NCBI RefSeq assembly: GCF_002105155.1
Contig: NW_019028997.1
Coordinates: 124,001 to 188,000, forward strand
DNA: 64,000 nucleotides
Direction: 5' to 3'
DNA from: Lobosporangium transversale
Taxonomy: Eukaryota; Mortierellomycota; Mortierellomycetes; Mortierellales; Mortierellaceae
The translations under genes and the position numbers were made by a program. This document shows positions 48,734-64,000 of this stretch, in pieces. Each line of letters starts with the position of its first letter. Within the stretch, counting starts at the first letter, position 1. The notes beneath the pieces are model-generated. The model ran no database searches and was not told the DNA's origin. It was given only the letters and a program-made list of their open reading frames with translations.

Positions 48734-49282
48734 TTAGAAGAAGGATATTTCGAATCGGGGAATGTCACCACCGAAAAAAACGTCAGCCCCTGTGACCTGG
48801 ACGAAGTCCTGACCGAGGATATTGAGATGGGAAAAATGAGCATCAGAGGGAGATCGTGCAACAAGAAGAGGATATCCATTAATCTTGAGAGGCAATCGCA
48901 GAGAACCTGTGCTTGATTGTCCATGATTCACACCTACTACAACCATGTCTTCAATACCCATGGTCCTTAATGCATCGTCAGTGATGTACGTCTGTGGAGA
49001 TGCAGCGAGATAGAGAAAATGGACATGGATCGGTCTCCGTGTACCAGTGAGGGTCAGGATGGATTCGGTGAGTTGGACATGAAGTGAAACGAATAGACGA
49101 AGACTAGCACCCCAGACGATGCCTTTGACATATTGCTGACGGTGTGGGCCGTTAGATTCGCATAAGTACTGTGCACCCAAAAGTCTTGAAATGCCATGTA
49201 GATCACTTGGATGAATGTCTTCAAAGTCAGCACAAATTGTTTTAAACAGTGTGCGGTCATTAGTACTCATTCTTGGAAACAT
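48734..49282 (-). CDS. Small protein with degenerate retropepsin-like fold (inferred)
   Basis: A single uninterrupted frame of 182 codons with ATG at 49282 (or 49270, MSTNDRTLFK). I know no named family. The middle reads like a retropepsin-type aspartic protease half: a strand VSLHVQL, then HFLYLAASPQTYITDDALRT where active enzymes have a D-(T/S)-G triad, and a later NILGQDFV that resembles the NILG.DFL strand of such domains. The catalytic Asp position is Ala, so if the fold is right the protein is probably not a protease. No signal peptide or membrane span is visible. Its promoter side abuts an AAAAT/AATAT repeat (49286-49366). It may be a domesticated retroelement protease or simply an unrelated beta protein. 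Confidence 0.45.
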   Translation of the reverse strand: MFPRMSTNDRTLFKTICADFEDIHPSDLHGISRLLGAQYLCESNGPHRQQYVKGIVWGASLRLFVSLHVQLTESILTLTGTRRPIHVHFLYLAASPQTYITDDALRTMGIEDMVVVGVNHGQSSTGSLRLPLKINGYPLLVARSPSDAHFSHLNILGQDFVQVTGADVFFGGDIPRFEISFF

Positions 49283-49285
49283 TGC

Positions 49286-49366
49286 AAAAAAATAAAATAA
49301 AATAAAATAAAATAAAATAAAATAAAATAAAATAAAATAAAATATAATATAATATAATATAATAAT
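49286..49366. repeat. AAAAT then AATAT microsatellite
   Basis: About eleven copies of a five-base AAAAT unit are followed by several AATAT units. It lies directly upstream of the small minus-strand gene. A (TGGCAA)4 repeat follows at about 49393-49417. Confidence 0.95.
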
Positions 49367-49719
49367 AAAAAAAATTAAAAAAAAATAGATCTGGCAATGG
49401 CAATGGCAATGGCAATGACTAAAGAAGCTAGTAAAAACAGAGAAGAACCAAGAAAGTGGTTTAGTTGTCTAGTTCAGGCACTATTTAACAGGGTTTAGAC
49501 CTCTTTTGGATGACAGCAAACTGGGCAACAACCAATTGAAATTATTTCAGGGATATTGATGTCATCGTGCATAAAAAGATTCTCTTGTCTTCTCCACTTT
49601 TCTTCTGCATTCTTCGACGACAGTGGGTCTGAAAGCGTGATTCCTTTTTATCCGTGACTCTTCAGGACTCGACCCGGCGACGATAACGACAGCCATAGCT
49701 AGCCGAATAGGAAGAATTG

Positions 49720-49917
49720 ATGTCTCTCGTTTTTTCTGCTTTCAAGAATGCCTGCTCCAACAACCCACTAGATCAAGCATATATGATCCTCAAACAGTAC
49801 CTGCTGAACCTTAAAGCTAGGCTCAACCTTGTTCTATACGTTGATGGAGGGTAAGCGGCTGAAAAAGAACACTTCAGGAAGATTCGGAGGGCAGCTCGAG
49901 GAGAAGCAGGGCATTGA
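49720..49917 (+). pseudogene. Relic resembling the N-terminal part of an XPG/FEN-type nuclease
   Basis: One reading frame gives an ATG, LKQYLLNLKARLNLVLYVDGG, an in-frame TAA, then AAEKEHFRKIRRAARGEAGH and a stop. The LYVDGG-x-AAEKE(H)-x-R pattern recalls the first catalytic-acid region of PIN-domain XPG/FEN-like nucleases, which occur as multicopy genes in some early-diverging fungi. The premature stop and lack of a continuing domain suggest a decayed copy. No certain downstream remainder was found, although VFDGRMSTEMLASQL near 50090-50134 may belong to it. The match is short and from memory. Confidence 0.3.
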
Positions 49918-50906
49918 TGACAATCTCAGGATCCGGTAGCACCATTTTATCAACGTTAGGACCAGCTTGGCTTCCGTATTCTGTTCGGTCAGGTGATGAC
50001 GTTATCTCGGGCTGATAGCGATATGCTAGCCTATGGCGGAGCTCCGAACTCGAACTGATTCAGCAGATTGAATCCAAGAACAAAATCTGGGTATTTGATG
50101 GAAGAATGAGCACCGAGATGTTGGCCAGTCAATTGAAAGTACATGGTAAGAATTAAAATTTGGCCAATTAGAGTCTTTTGGAGCCAATTGGCTAGCATTA
50201 TAACGCTTGTAAACATAGAAAAACGCGTCTTCAAAACAGCCTTTCATCCTAGTCGGTTGTTTATGGCCCCGACGAGCTCAGGTGGAAGTCCTGGATTTAT
50301 GTAAATATTCAAAGAGGACACTTTTTTTTACTTTCAGTAATTTTCGAGTGAGTCCTAATATGGTTGTCCATCAATGAAACTTTAGGATACAATGCTTTTC
50401 ACGCATGGCGAGTACCATCACCATCTGAATAAATAATGTATATATCCCTGCAATCAAGGTTAGGTCAGTGTTCCTCGGGTCCTTTTACCTTTTTTCTACT
50501 TTGTTAAGAGGATACTAAGTTTCTAAATTGGATTGAGAGATAAATATTAAAGGAGATTAGAAGCGAAAAAACCTGAGTGGATGAAGTGTCAGAATGAAAT
50601 ATCGCTTTAGTGCCAAGGGAAGCGGTGTTGATAATGGCGCAGGTTGCTGCATATATTTGTTGGTTACTTAATGGTCAAGATGGCTTGAATTCTATTTGTT
50701 TTTATACGCTATTTTATCCTTTCGAAGAAACATTATGAGGTCCCACTTTAACAGATTCCAACCTTGTGTAAGACTTGAATCTTCTAGTGGAAAACCGTAT
50801 CGTATCATTTCATTTATGTCTAATCTGTACAATTGTTATGATCTGATTTGTAAAGCGAAGGGTATTAACTGAAAATATCGTTTTCTATGAAACGTGATGC
50901 TTGGCT

Positions 50907-50940
<34 letters not shown>

Positions 50941-51680
50941 CTTTGATGATCAAGAATTGTTTTGTATTTCTAGCCTGCATTGAAGATGAAGGACTGTTCA
51001 AAGGGCACGAACCATGTGCTTGATCATGCTTTTCACGTGCTGTAGTAGTAGAAAAGTTGTGAGAGATATCCCAGTTCTAGACAACAGCATAGTATTTTTA
51101 TGAAACATCTCATCTTTGTACACATGCACAGTTGAGCCGCGGTCGGCTGCGGTCAGCCAATGAGCATCGAATGACAGGTTTGGATGTCTTTGTAAAACCG
51201 CTTTCTTGTTAAATTTCCAATACTTTTTTTCTTGGCTCCCGAAAGGATACTGTACACATGCTTAGGATACCAAGACACAAGGTAGAAGTTCTCATAAACT
51301 TGAAGAATAACAGAAGTAAAAAAAAAGAGAAGGTGGGTAAAGAGATACAACTCGCTGTTAACCGAAATTCCTTTCCCCACAACTCTGTACTAACCTTATT
51401 TCTCTGCTCTGCCGGAGACATTTGCCCCACATTCAACTTATTCACGACTTTCACACCTGAATATTGAAAGGCACACGCGGATTTATTTTTTTTTTTTCGT
51501 CGGGGTGCACATTATAAAATAGACCCATTCTTCCACCTCATCTCTTTCATTCACTCCTCATTGTGCTCCATTCAAAAACACGAAACCCAACCCTTGCCAA
51601 GCCGTATCATCCACCAACAGCCAACAGCTACAACGCAGATACAAGAATCAATCAATCAATTACGCAACCACAAACATAAA
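49918..51680. other. Intergenic region upstream of the SCP2 gene
   Basis: No gene supported. It contains a 29-base A run at 50910-50938 and ordinary AT-rich sequence. The 51500-51680 segment is the CA/CT-rich leader of the SCP2 gene, with a purine-poor stretch and an upstream in-frame ATG at 51561 that I do not use. Confidence 0.5.
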
Positions 51681-52487
51681 ATGTCCACCTATCAATCTAC
51701 AGAGATTTTTGCTCGCCTTAACGAAGCTCTGGATGCATTCTCACCCTCGGAGCGCCAAGATCTAGTCAAGCAGGTTAACGGTATCTTTGAGTTCCACATC
51801 AAGAAGGACAAGTCGCCAAATGCAGAAGTCAAGATTTGGCATGCTGAGGTCAAGAACAAAGGTGTCATCAACGAAGGCCCTGCTCCTAGTACTCCTGACA
51901 TTACACTCTTTCTCACAGACGAGGACATGGTTGCGTTAGCTGTCGGAGATCTTTCGGGCGCACGTGCTTTCATCACCGATAGAATTGGATTGAAAGGTCC
52001 CATGATGATGGCTATGAAACTCGATGTGATCTTCCGTTCCCTCGGCATGGGCCCTCCAAAAGGCGCGGAGGGTGATCTTGGTTACGATGGATTTGAATCC
52101 AGCTTCCTTATTCTTCAGATATATGAGTATCTCCAGGTGCTATCGGATGAGGAGCGCAAGGCCGAGGTGGCCAGGGTCAAGGGTGTCTTCTTATTTAATG
52201 TTAAGAACAGCAAAGGTGACACGGCTGTTTGGACGATGGATATGAAGAATGGTATCGGTCAGATGAAAAAGGGTAAGATTGAAGGTCTCAAGCCTGATAT
52301 CGTGCTTGAAATGAAGGACAAGGACTTTGTTGATCTCTTTATGGGCAAGACCAATGGTCAAAAGGCTTTTATGACCGGCAAGATCAAGGTCAAAGGTGCT
52401 ATCATGCTTGCTCTCAAGCTTGACACCATGATGAAGGACACACAAGAGAAGATTGGTTTCTTTGGACAGAAGCAAGCCAAGCTGTAA
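51681..52487 (+). CDS. Tandem SCP2 sterol-carrier-domain protein, peroxisomal (ends AKL)
   Basis: Single exon, 268 residues from ATG 51681 (MSTYQSTEIF, AAAATG context). The same frame opens at ATG 51561, but its extra 40 residues look like translated leader. Two SCP2 domains lie in tandem (about residues 5-115 and 150-262), each with the IWHAEVKNKG or VWTMDMKNG strand, a PDITLFLTDED or PDIVLEMKDKD strand, and a GKxxxKGxxMxxxKLD end. The C-terminus KQAKL provides an AKL type 1 peroxisomal targeting signal. SCP2 domains bind sterols, fatty acids and acyl-CoA, and in peroxisomes they assist beta-oxidation. A two-domain protein without a dehydrogenase or thiolase is unusual compared with animal SCP2 or MFE2, but may be common in these fungi. 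Confidence 0.9.
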   Translation: MSTYQSTEIFARLNEALDAFSPSERQDLVKQVNGIFEFHIKKDKSPNAEVKIWHAEVKNKGVINEGPAPSTPDITLFLTDEDMVALAVGDLSGARAFITDRIGLKGPMMMAMKLDVIFRSLGMGPPKGAEGDLGYDGFESSFLILQIYEYLQVLSDEERKAEVARVKGVFLFNVKNSKGDTAVWTMDMKNGIGQMKKGKIEGLKPDIVLEMKDKDFVDLFMGKTNGQKAFMTGKIKVKGAIMLALKLDTMMKDTQEKIGFFGQKQAKL

Positions 52488-52578
52488 TATATTTTTTATT
52501 TTTATATTTTTTTAAACCAGTTTAATATATATATTTTTTTTTGTGGCGGAAGCCAATCTGAAATAAATAAACCATCAG

Positions 52579-52750
52579 TACTTTTCACTGGTGTAAGATG
52601 TTTTTTAGTGCAGTGCACCACTATGAAAATCCTCACCGTTGGTATGGTGCACCAAGGGCACACCAGGATATTTTTATATTAGGATTCACCATTTCGCTAC
52701 TTGTAGACTAACAATGTATCGCACTGGTTAAGTCCACCAGTGAAAAAAAA
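52579..52750. repeat. Small inverted-repeat element (possible MITE)
   Basis: TTTTCACTGGTG near the left edge (52582-52593) pairs with CACCAGTGAAAA at 52734-52745, about 150 bp apart. Interior copies of GTGCACC occur. It lies between converging SCP2 and AlaRS genes. Borders are uncertain. Confidence 0.4.
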
Positions 52751-52960
52751 TGTCTAGTGAAAAAAAGTGCACAAAAGCGAAATTATTTTGACTAACCGAA
52801 ACGTAAAATAATCATTCATGCCATGCAAGGAAATCATGGATCTTACAAGTGATTTATTACAAACGAATCTGAGACTGATGTCGTTTTGGAATGATAAAAT
52901 ATAAAGGAGAAAAATGCGTAAAAATGAGAATGAGAAAATATGACAGCCAGCATCCCGATT

Positions 52961-56519
<3,559 letters not shown>

Positions 56520-57084
56520 GGTGTGTTTTTATATGTCTATAATATCAATAGGATAAATAAAAGAAAGAGTCAAAAGAACTGGAAACAAAGAAATATGGAG
56601 AAAACCAAAACTAGCACTGCAAAAACAAAGCACAAACAGCAACAAAAGCAAAAAACCATTATTACTACAAAAAATAATACATAGCAGATAACAAACATAC
56701 AGTTGTATAAGTGGAAAAGTAAGGAGTTGAGGGAAAGGGGAGATATGATGGACAGATGGGAAGAATGAAAAAAGAATAGGACAAGAAGAAGAAGAAGAAG
56801 AAGAAGAAGAAGAAAAGACAATATCAGAAAATAAAAAACAAAAGAAGTAAGAGGATAAAAGAAACAAAAAAGACCCAATTTGAAAATGGTCATGTCAAGA
56901 TCCTTGTAGCACCAACCGCAGCTTCCATTTTTTAAATTCGTGGCTTTTGCTTTTGTCTGAACTGTGTCCAAGATTGCCACAGAGTGAGTCAAGAGTGAGA
57001 GACAATGAGCTAAATGCAGTCATGTGATATCACCAATTTAATTCACCGTTATTCACTTTCTCAGCATCTGTCACCTCTATTACC
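56520..57084. other. Divergent intergenic region, AlaRS and TMEM115-like genes
   Basis: No gene. The AlaRS leader is A/AAC-rich and includes a (GAA)n repeat at about 56785-56815. The Phe/Leu/Ser-rich minus-strand frames (56529-56992) are translations of it. Confidence 0.6.
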
Positions 57085-58085
57085 ATGTCCTCCACTGCTG
57101 CATCGGCCAGCTGGAGGTCAACCTTCTCTAATGTGCCGCCACTAACAAAAAGCGTCTCTACAGCCATGACGGTTCTGACAGCCTTAGGGTTCACCATGCG
57201 CTTTAGAGACATGCTATTCGCTCGCTACACGTCTATCGACTCTAGTACAGGCACCTCAGACACTTTAGACCAACCTACCTCATATGCAGATTCATCGTTC
57301 GTCCCATTGATAGCCATGGTGCCTGCCTTGTATGCGTTTGTCTGCTTGTCTATCATTGTTTTCATGATTGTTATATCAAGCTTTTGAATAAAGCATCAAA
57401 CATGTGTCATGACAAATTTTTTATTTGTCATTATCATGATAGGGCACCGTATCGATTTTGGACATTTGCTACAGCATCATTTTTTGAAAAGAGCATAATT
57501 CAGGTAATGTTATTAGCCGACCATAGTAGAGCGCATATGTTTATCAGGATAAGAATAGTACAGACGACATCTCCAAGATACTATAGTTGAAGTTCATAAA
57601 AGCGCTTGGAACGCGTTGTTTTACTGAGAGTGTGGCAACAGTCAAAATGATCAAGGGTAGCAGATTTTGAAAGAATATCTAAGTCCAGAATCATAATGGA
57701 ATGTCCAGGATCGAAACCTTTCGTGATACGATGTTGCGCGTTTTCTTTTCTTTTTTTTTTTTTTTTTTTTTTTGGAGAGAAAAGGAGGGATAAATGACCA
57801 GGTTTAAAATATACTTACGCACAAACCTTTTTGTTTTTCATTGCATGCTTCAGTTTGCAATCAATACTGCAGTCCTGTTAGGGAGTGGTAAGTATCTAGA
57901 AAGAGCATGGGGCTCGCGTGAGTTCTTCAAGTTCTTAGCTGTCACTAGTATAGGCAGTATGCTTGCCCTCTACTTCACCTGTCTATTCGTGTATATTATC
58001 CGCGGTAACGAGGATCTTCTGTAAGCATGAGATCAATGATCATTTATCTGTCAGCGATTAGTTGTATCGCTTGCATACTAAGGTA

Positions 58086-58116
<31 letters not shown>

Positions 58117-59231
58117 TTGAAAGATACGAAACCCAAGCCTATGGACTGACCGCTGTTATGGCAGGCTTCCTGGTTGGGTTCAAGCAGCTTGTTCCTGAGC
58201 ATCTGGTCACCGTTTGGGGCGTCTTTTCGGTTCGCGTCAAGGTAGATTTCTACAAGGTTGTTGTCTTCAAAGGCATAAGACAAAGGGATTTGACATAACT
58301 TATGATAACCTATTCTCGCTGTGCGTCATCATTATGATAGACATTGCCTATACTTTTTGCAGGGTTCATGGTGTTTGAAAGCCTTATTACTCACAGTCAG
58401 ATTCAACTCATACTGGCTATTTATGGCCTCTATATCTCCTGGGTGTACTCACGATTCTTCAAAACTCAGGATGGTATTCAAGGCGACCGAAGCGAGACAT
58501 TTTCTTTTGCTTCTTTTTTTCCTGAGGCTGCTCAGTATGTTTTAATAGGAATGAGCTATTCATAAGGGTTAATGGGACATGGACTCTTTTTTCTTCATTC
58601 GTGTGTTTCTTCAAAGGATTAATCGCCTTTGCAATCTTTACATTTTAGACCTCCAGTCAAAGTCCTATCAAGCCTTGTATTTGGGATCCTGGTACGGTTT
58701 CGTGTATGTTCACCATTAGGGTTTGGAGGCAGTTTAGAACAGAATCTTGAAAACTCGCAAATGTCGGGTATGATCCTTCCTATGACACAGCCTGCCAGTC
58801 TTCGCGTCGAAGCAGAACGTCGGAGGTACGAACTGAAAGAAAGGGAAACCAAGTTTATAGTGAAGCGGTTTTTACATCATCTAGATGATGGTCCTTCCTT
58901 TTTTCCTAACAAGCCTTTTGCTCCTCCGAATATCTATTTTAGAGCGTTGGCATTGAAAGCGCTGGATATGCGGCTTCATGCAGCAGCAAGTAATGGTGCT
59001 AACCTCCCCGGACTAAGTCAAAAGACATTTTTGGGTCCGACGCCTTCAGCAGGTACACCTATCGCTTTTCCACCAATACCCTCAGGGCCATCAACTACAT
59101 TCAAAGTGCATCCAACTCAAGATACTGTTTTGTTTGAGACCACAGCACTGGATGACGACACCCCGAACGCAGAACAATCTAAACAACCATGTACCAGCAG
59201 TTCGGGTTCTGGCACAAATGAAAAACCATGA
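57085..59231 (+). CDS. TMEM115/DUF1751 rhomboid-like Golgi membrane protein
   Basis: Six exons, 57085-57329, 57443-57503, 57854-58020, 58124-58241, 58341-58534 and 58649-59231, give 455 residues. Family blocks are YRFWTFATASFFEKS, GKYLERAWGSREFFKFL, YGLTAVMAGFLVGFKQLVPEH, TLPILFAGFMVFESLI and LAIYGLYISWVYSRFF, followed by a cytosolic tail with PLTQP-like and RVEAERRR sequence. Several hydrophobic segments agree with the rhomboid-like fold of the family, which lacks the protease Ser/His pair. TMEM115 resides in Golgi cisternae and is linked to COG-dependent retrograde traffic. The last 60 residues are Thr/Ser-rich. Introns 2 and 3 each carry a T-run (T23 at 57751-57773 and T28 at 58088-58115). 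It is divergent from AlaRS by 565 bp. Confidence 0.9.
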
Positions 59232-59419
59232 AAGAACTAAATAAACTGTCTCTGTTCTCCACATCTCCACAAAAAATTTAAGCCATAAAAAAAAAAAAAA
59301 ACTTGGTGGCACCGAATCTTTGTCATTTCTATTTTAATTAACACGTAAACAAAAAAGAAATCTTACAGGATTGAAGCTTACATTGAAAATCGGGGAATAA
59401 TCCCGAAGACATTCAACTC

Positions 59420-60806
59420 ATGCCTCCTATTCTCTCTTCTGCCCAACCTTGTGGGAGTTACAATGAATGTAATCCCGACTTCAGCTCCTTTCTGGTCCAA
59501 CAAGAACAGAAGAATATAGTCTCCAGTGGCATACTACAGTATTCAGATATACAGCAGCCAGATAAACATCCTTTCGAGTCAGACCTGGTTGACTTGAAAG
59601 CAGGATTGACAGCACAAAATTGCAGTACATTGATGGCAAAGATTTACTCAAAACTTGATCAGTTATCTGAGGTCGACAGATCGCGGCGACACCTTGTTAT
59701 TTTATACTCAGGTATCATAATGCATTCATTTACACTCAATGCAGTTCTCACTTAGCTGCTTCGTTGTTTTGATGGATTTTCAATGCTATATTATAGATCT
59801 ATTTTGCCCCATACTCAAATATCACGCAGAGCTGTTGTCTGAAATTGTGCGCGTACTACCGGAAATTGTTGACTCTGGCAATGCGAATGACGTTCCGGGA
59901 TCACCACGAGATACATCTGAACATACAGACATGAGCAATACTCATAAGATAAATCCGTTGCAGTCCAATGTTTTAGCTGTGGTCATGTCGCTCAAGTCTG
60001 ATCTGCATGTCAGAGCGATGCTTGCGGCACCATTTCACATGGATCTTTATGACAGGAAACATTTGGCAGATATTCAGGTTCAGAATGCGTCCACTAAGCT
60101 TCAAAGTTTGTATATTGTTGACGACTCATGGGCTCTCCTGCAGGCCAGATTTCCCCCGGCGAGTTACCATAGCTCAGAGGAACTCAAGGAGCAGTGTGTG
60201 CAATTATTTGCGGAGGAGTTCAGACGACTGGACAGTATCTTAGCTTCTATCTCTACAGCTTATCCTTCACACATTGGCCTTTTAGAGCCTATTTGCGTAT
60301 TGGATCAGTCTGAGTCCGAGATATATGGAGTACCGACGGACATTGCAGGGAAGGTGATATTTATTGTGACTAAAGACAGAGAGGAGCGGCCAAAAGCTGT
60401 GGCACTTAAAACGCGCATGCATTGGATTGACCGAATCTTTGAGCGCTCAGGGTATTCGCTAGAATGGGTTCATGAAAATGTGATCCCGCTCTATGTAGAG
60501 TTACCAGACAGTCCTCCCATGAACCCATGTCAGCGACCGGAAATGAAATACACCGGCTGTAGGATCCGGTTGTCATGTAGGCGGCCAGTGGAGGCTTATA
60601 CGCGAGTTAAAGTGCGGCAGGGCCAAGGAACAGATGTGCTGGAGCCAAGTGTGCTAGCCGAGGTTGAGCGGACACAAATATTCAAAATACAAACCATTCG
60701 ACGGCCTCTGTTTGAAGACCTAATGGGCAATATGACATTGGATAATAAGACATTTGCACTCAGTGGCAGCGAGTCTTGTCAAGACAATGCAAATCCGTTC
60801 TTATAA
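59420..60806 (+). CDS. Conserved-looking protein of unknown function
   Basis: Not recognised. Exons 59420-59711 and 59797-60806 give 433 residues, and the single intron has a GTATCA donor and a TATAG acceptor. The N-terminal quarter is Gln/Ser-rich. Two alpha-rich stretches follow (DLFCPILKYHAELLSEIVRV; AMLAAPFHMDLYDRKHL; EELKEQCVQLFAEEFRRLDS), then a mixed region with strands such as GKVIFIVTKDREERPKAVAL and WVHENVIPLYVELPD. No membrane span, signal peptide or known catalytic motif was seen. Only about 190 bp separates it from the TMEM115-like gene before it, and about 310 bp from the MED25-like gene after it, all on the plus strand. The composition and clean splicing make it a real gene. 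Confidence 0.7.
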
Positions 60807-61119
60807 GCAAGCTCAATTTAAGTGCCGCGCAATACTTCAAGACAGATAAAAACCTGTTGCTCATCGTCCAACTACATGTGCTCTTTTTTTGCTTTTTCCT
60901 TTTTCCTTCATATCATCCGCATCTCTCGTGGCCATTTCCGCCATTTCTCCTGTGTAGTCCCTTTCTTCCCTTCATTTGCACGTCTTGATTGGCTATTGAC
61001 TGTTAACACATATTGCCATTTGCCTATTTGCTCACCATTTAGTAGTTTATTGTACGCAAAAACAAAGACCAGAGAGGCACAAATAAACAACCTGGCTCCC
61101 TTTTTTTAAACCTCCAGTC
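60807..61119. other. Intergenic region before the MED25-like gene
   Basis: Short pyrimidine-rich interval (60880-60990) typical of promoters in this window. No gene seen. Confidence 0.5.

Positions 61120-64000
<2,881 letters not shown>

Noticed and set aside
56529-56992. Minus-strand Phe/Leu/Ser-rich frames that look like membrane proteins
   Set aside because: They come from A-rich and GAA-repeat leader DNA of the AlaRS gene, with no splice or domain support.

Overview
The window looks like nuclear DNA from a filamentous, early-diverging fungus. My best guess is Mortierellomycota or a relative, at moderate confidence. Genes are rich in short GT-AG introns with CTAAC/CTAAT-like branch sites. 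Start codons often follow pyrimidine-rich leaders, and poly(A) signals are AATAAA-like. Intergenic DNA and introns are AT-rich and full of A or T homopolymers. The gene set is fungal, but includes a KDEL-type ER HSP90 (GRP94) and a MED25-like Mediator subunit, both absent from baker's yeast. I saw no rRNA, tRNA or CRISPR. All gene models below were spliced by hand from the sequence; exon phases were checked to sum to complete codons.

Left part (1-23 kb): a tail-anchored coiled-coil protein of unknown role; phosducin-like chaperone PDCL3/Plp2; a CLIP-170-type microtubule plus-end protein; a B-type cyclin; a BCS1-type mitochondrial AAA ATPase; GRP94; and an unrecognised nuclear-looking coiled-coil protein. 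A 281-bp inverted-repeat MITE sits between the converging BCS1 and GRP94 genes.

Middle (23-41 kb): a 1,190-bp TA-flanked inverted-repeat element with a decayed CENPB/pogo-type transposase, then a head-to-tail pair of CYP52/CYP86-clan cytochrome P450 genes that share an 11-nt microexon encoding the Glu of the ExxR motif. These are followed by COP9 signalosome subunit CSN7 and a protein with an apparently interrupted CipC/DUF3759 domain. A gene-poor stretch of about 6.9 kb (34.3-41.2 kb) carries a near-perfect hairpin MITE, divergent direct repeats, a long ATTTT array and several homopolymers.

Right part (41-64 kb): a two-finger GATA factor; an oil-body-associated (OBAP/DUF1264) protein; an F-box/leucine-rich-repeat protein divergent from Arp2/3 subunit ARPC1; a small retropepsin-like protein that seems to lack its catalytic aspartate; a nuclease-like relic; a peroxisomal tandem-SCP2 protein ending in AKL; alanyl-tRNA synthetase divergent from a TMEM115/DUF1751 Golgi membrane protein; an unrecognised 433-residue protein; and the first two thirds or so of a glutamine-rich MED25-like gene that runs off the window.

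Most genes are independent housekeeping genes in divergent or convergent pairs. The only obvious gene family within the window is the P450 pair. I found no gene cluster that looks like one coordinated new system. The most unusual signals are the shared P450 microexon, the TA-flanked inverted-repeat elements, the degenerate retropepsin-like protein and the homopolymer-rich introns.
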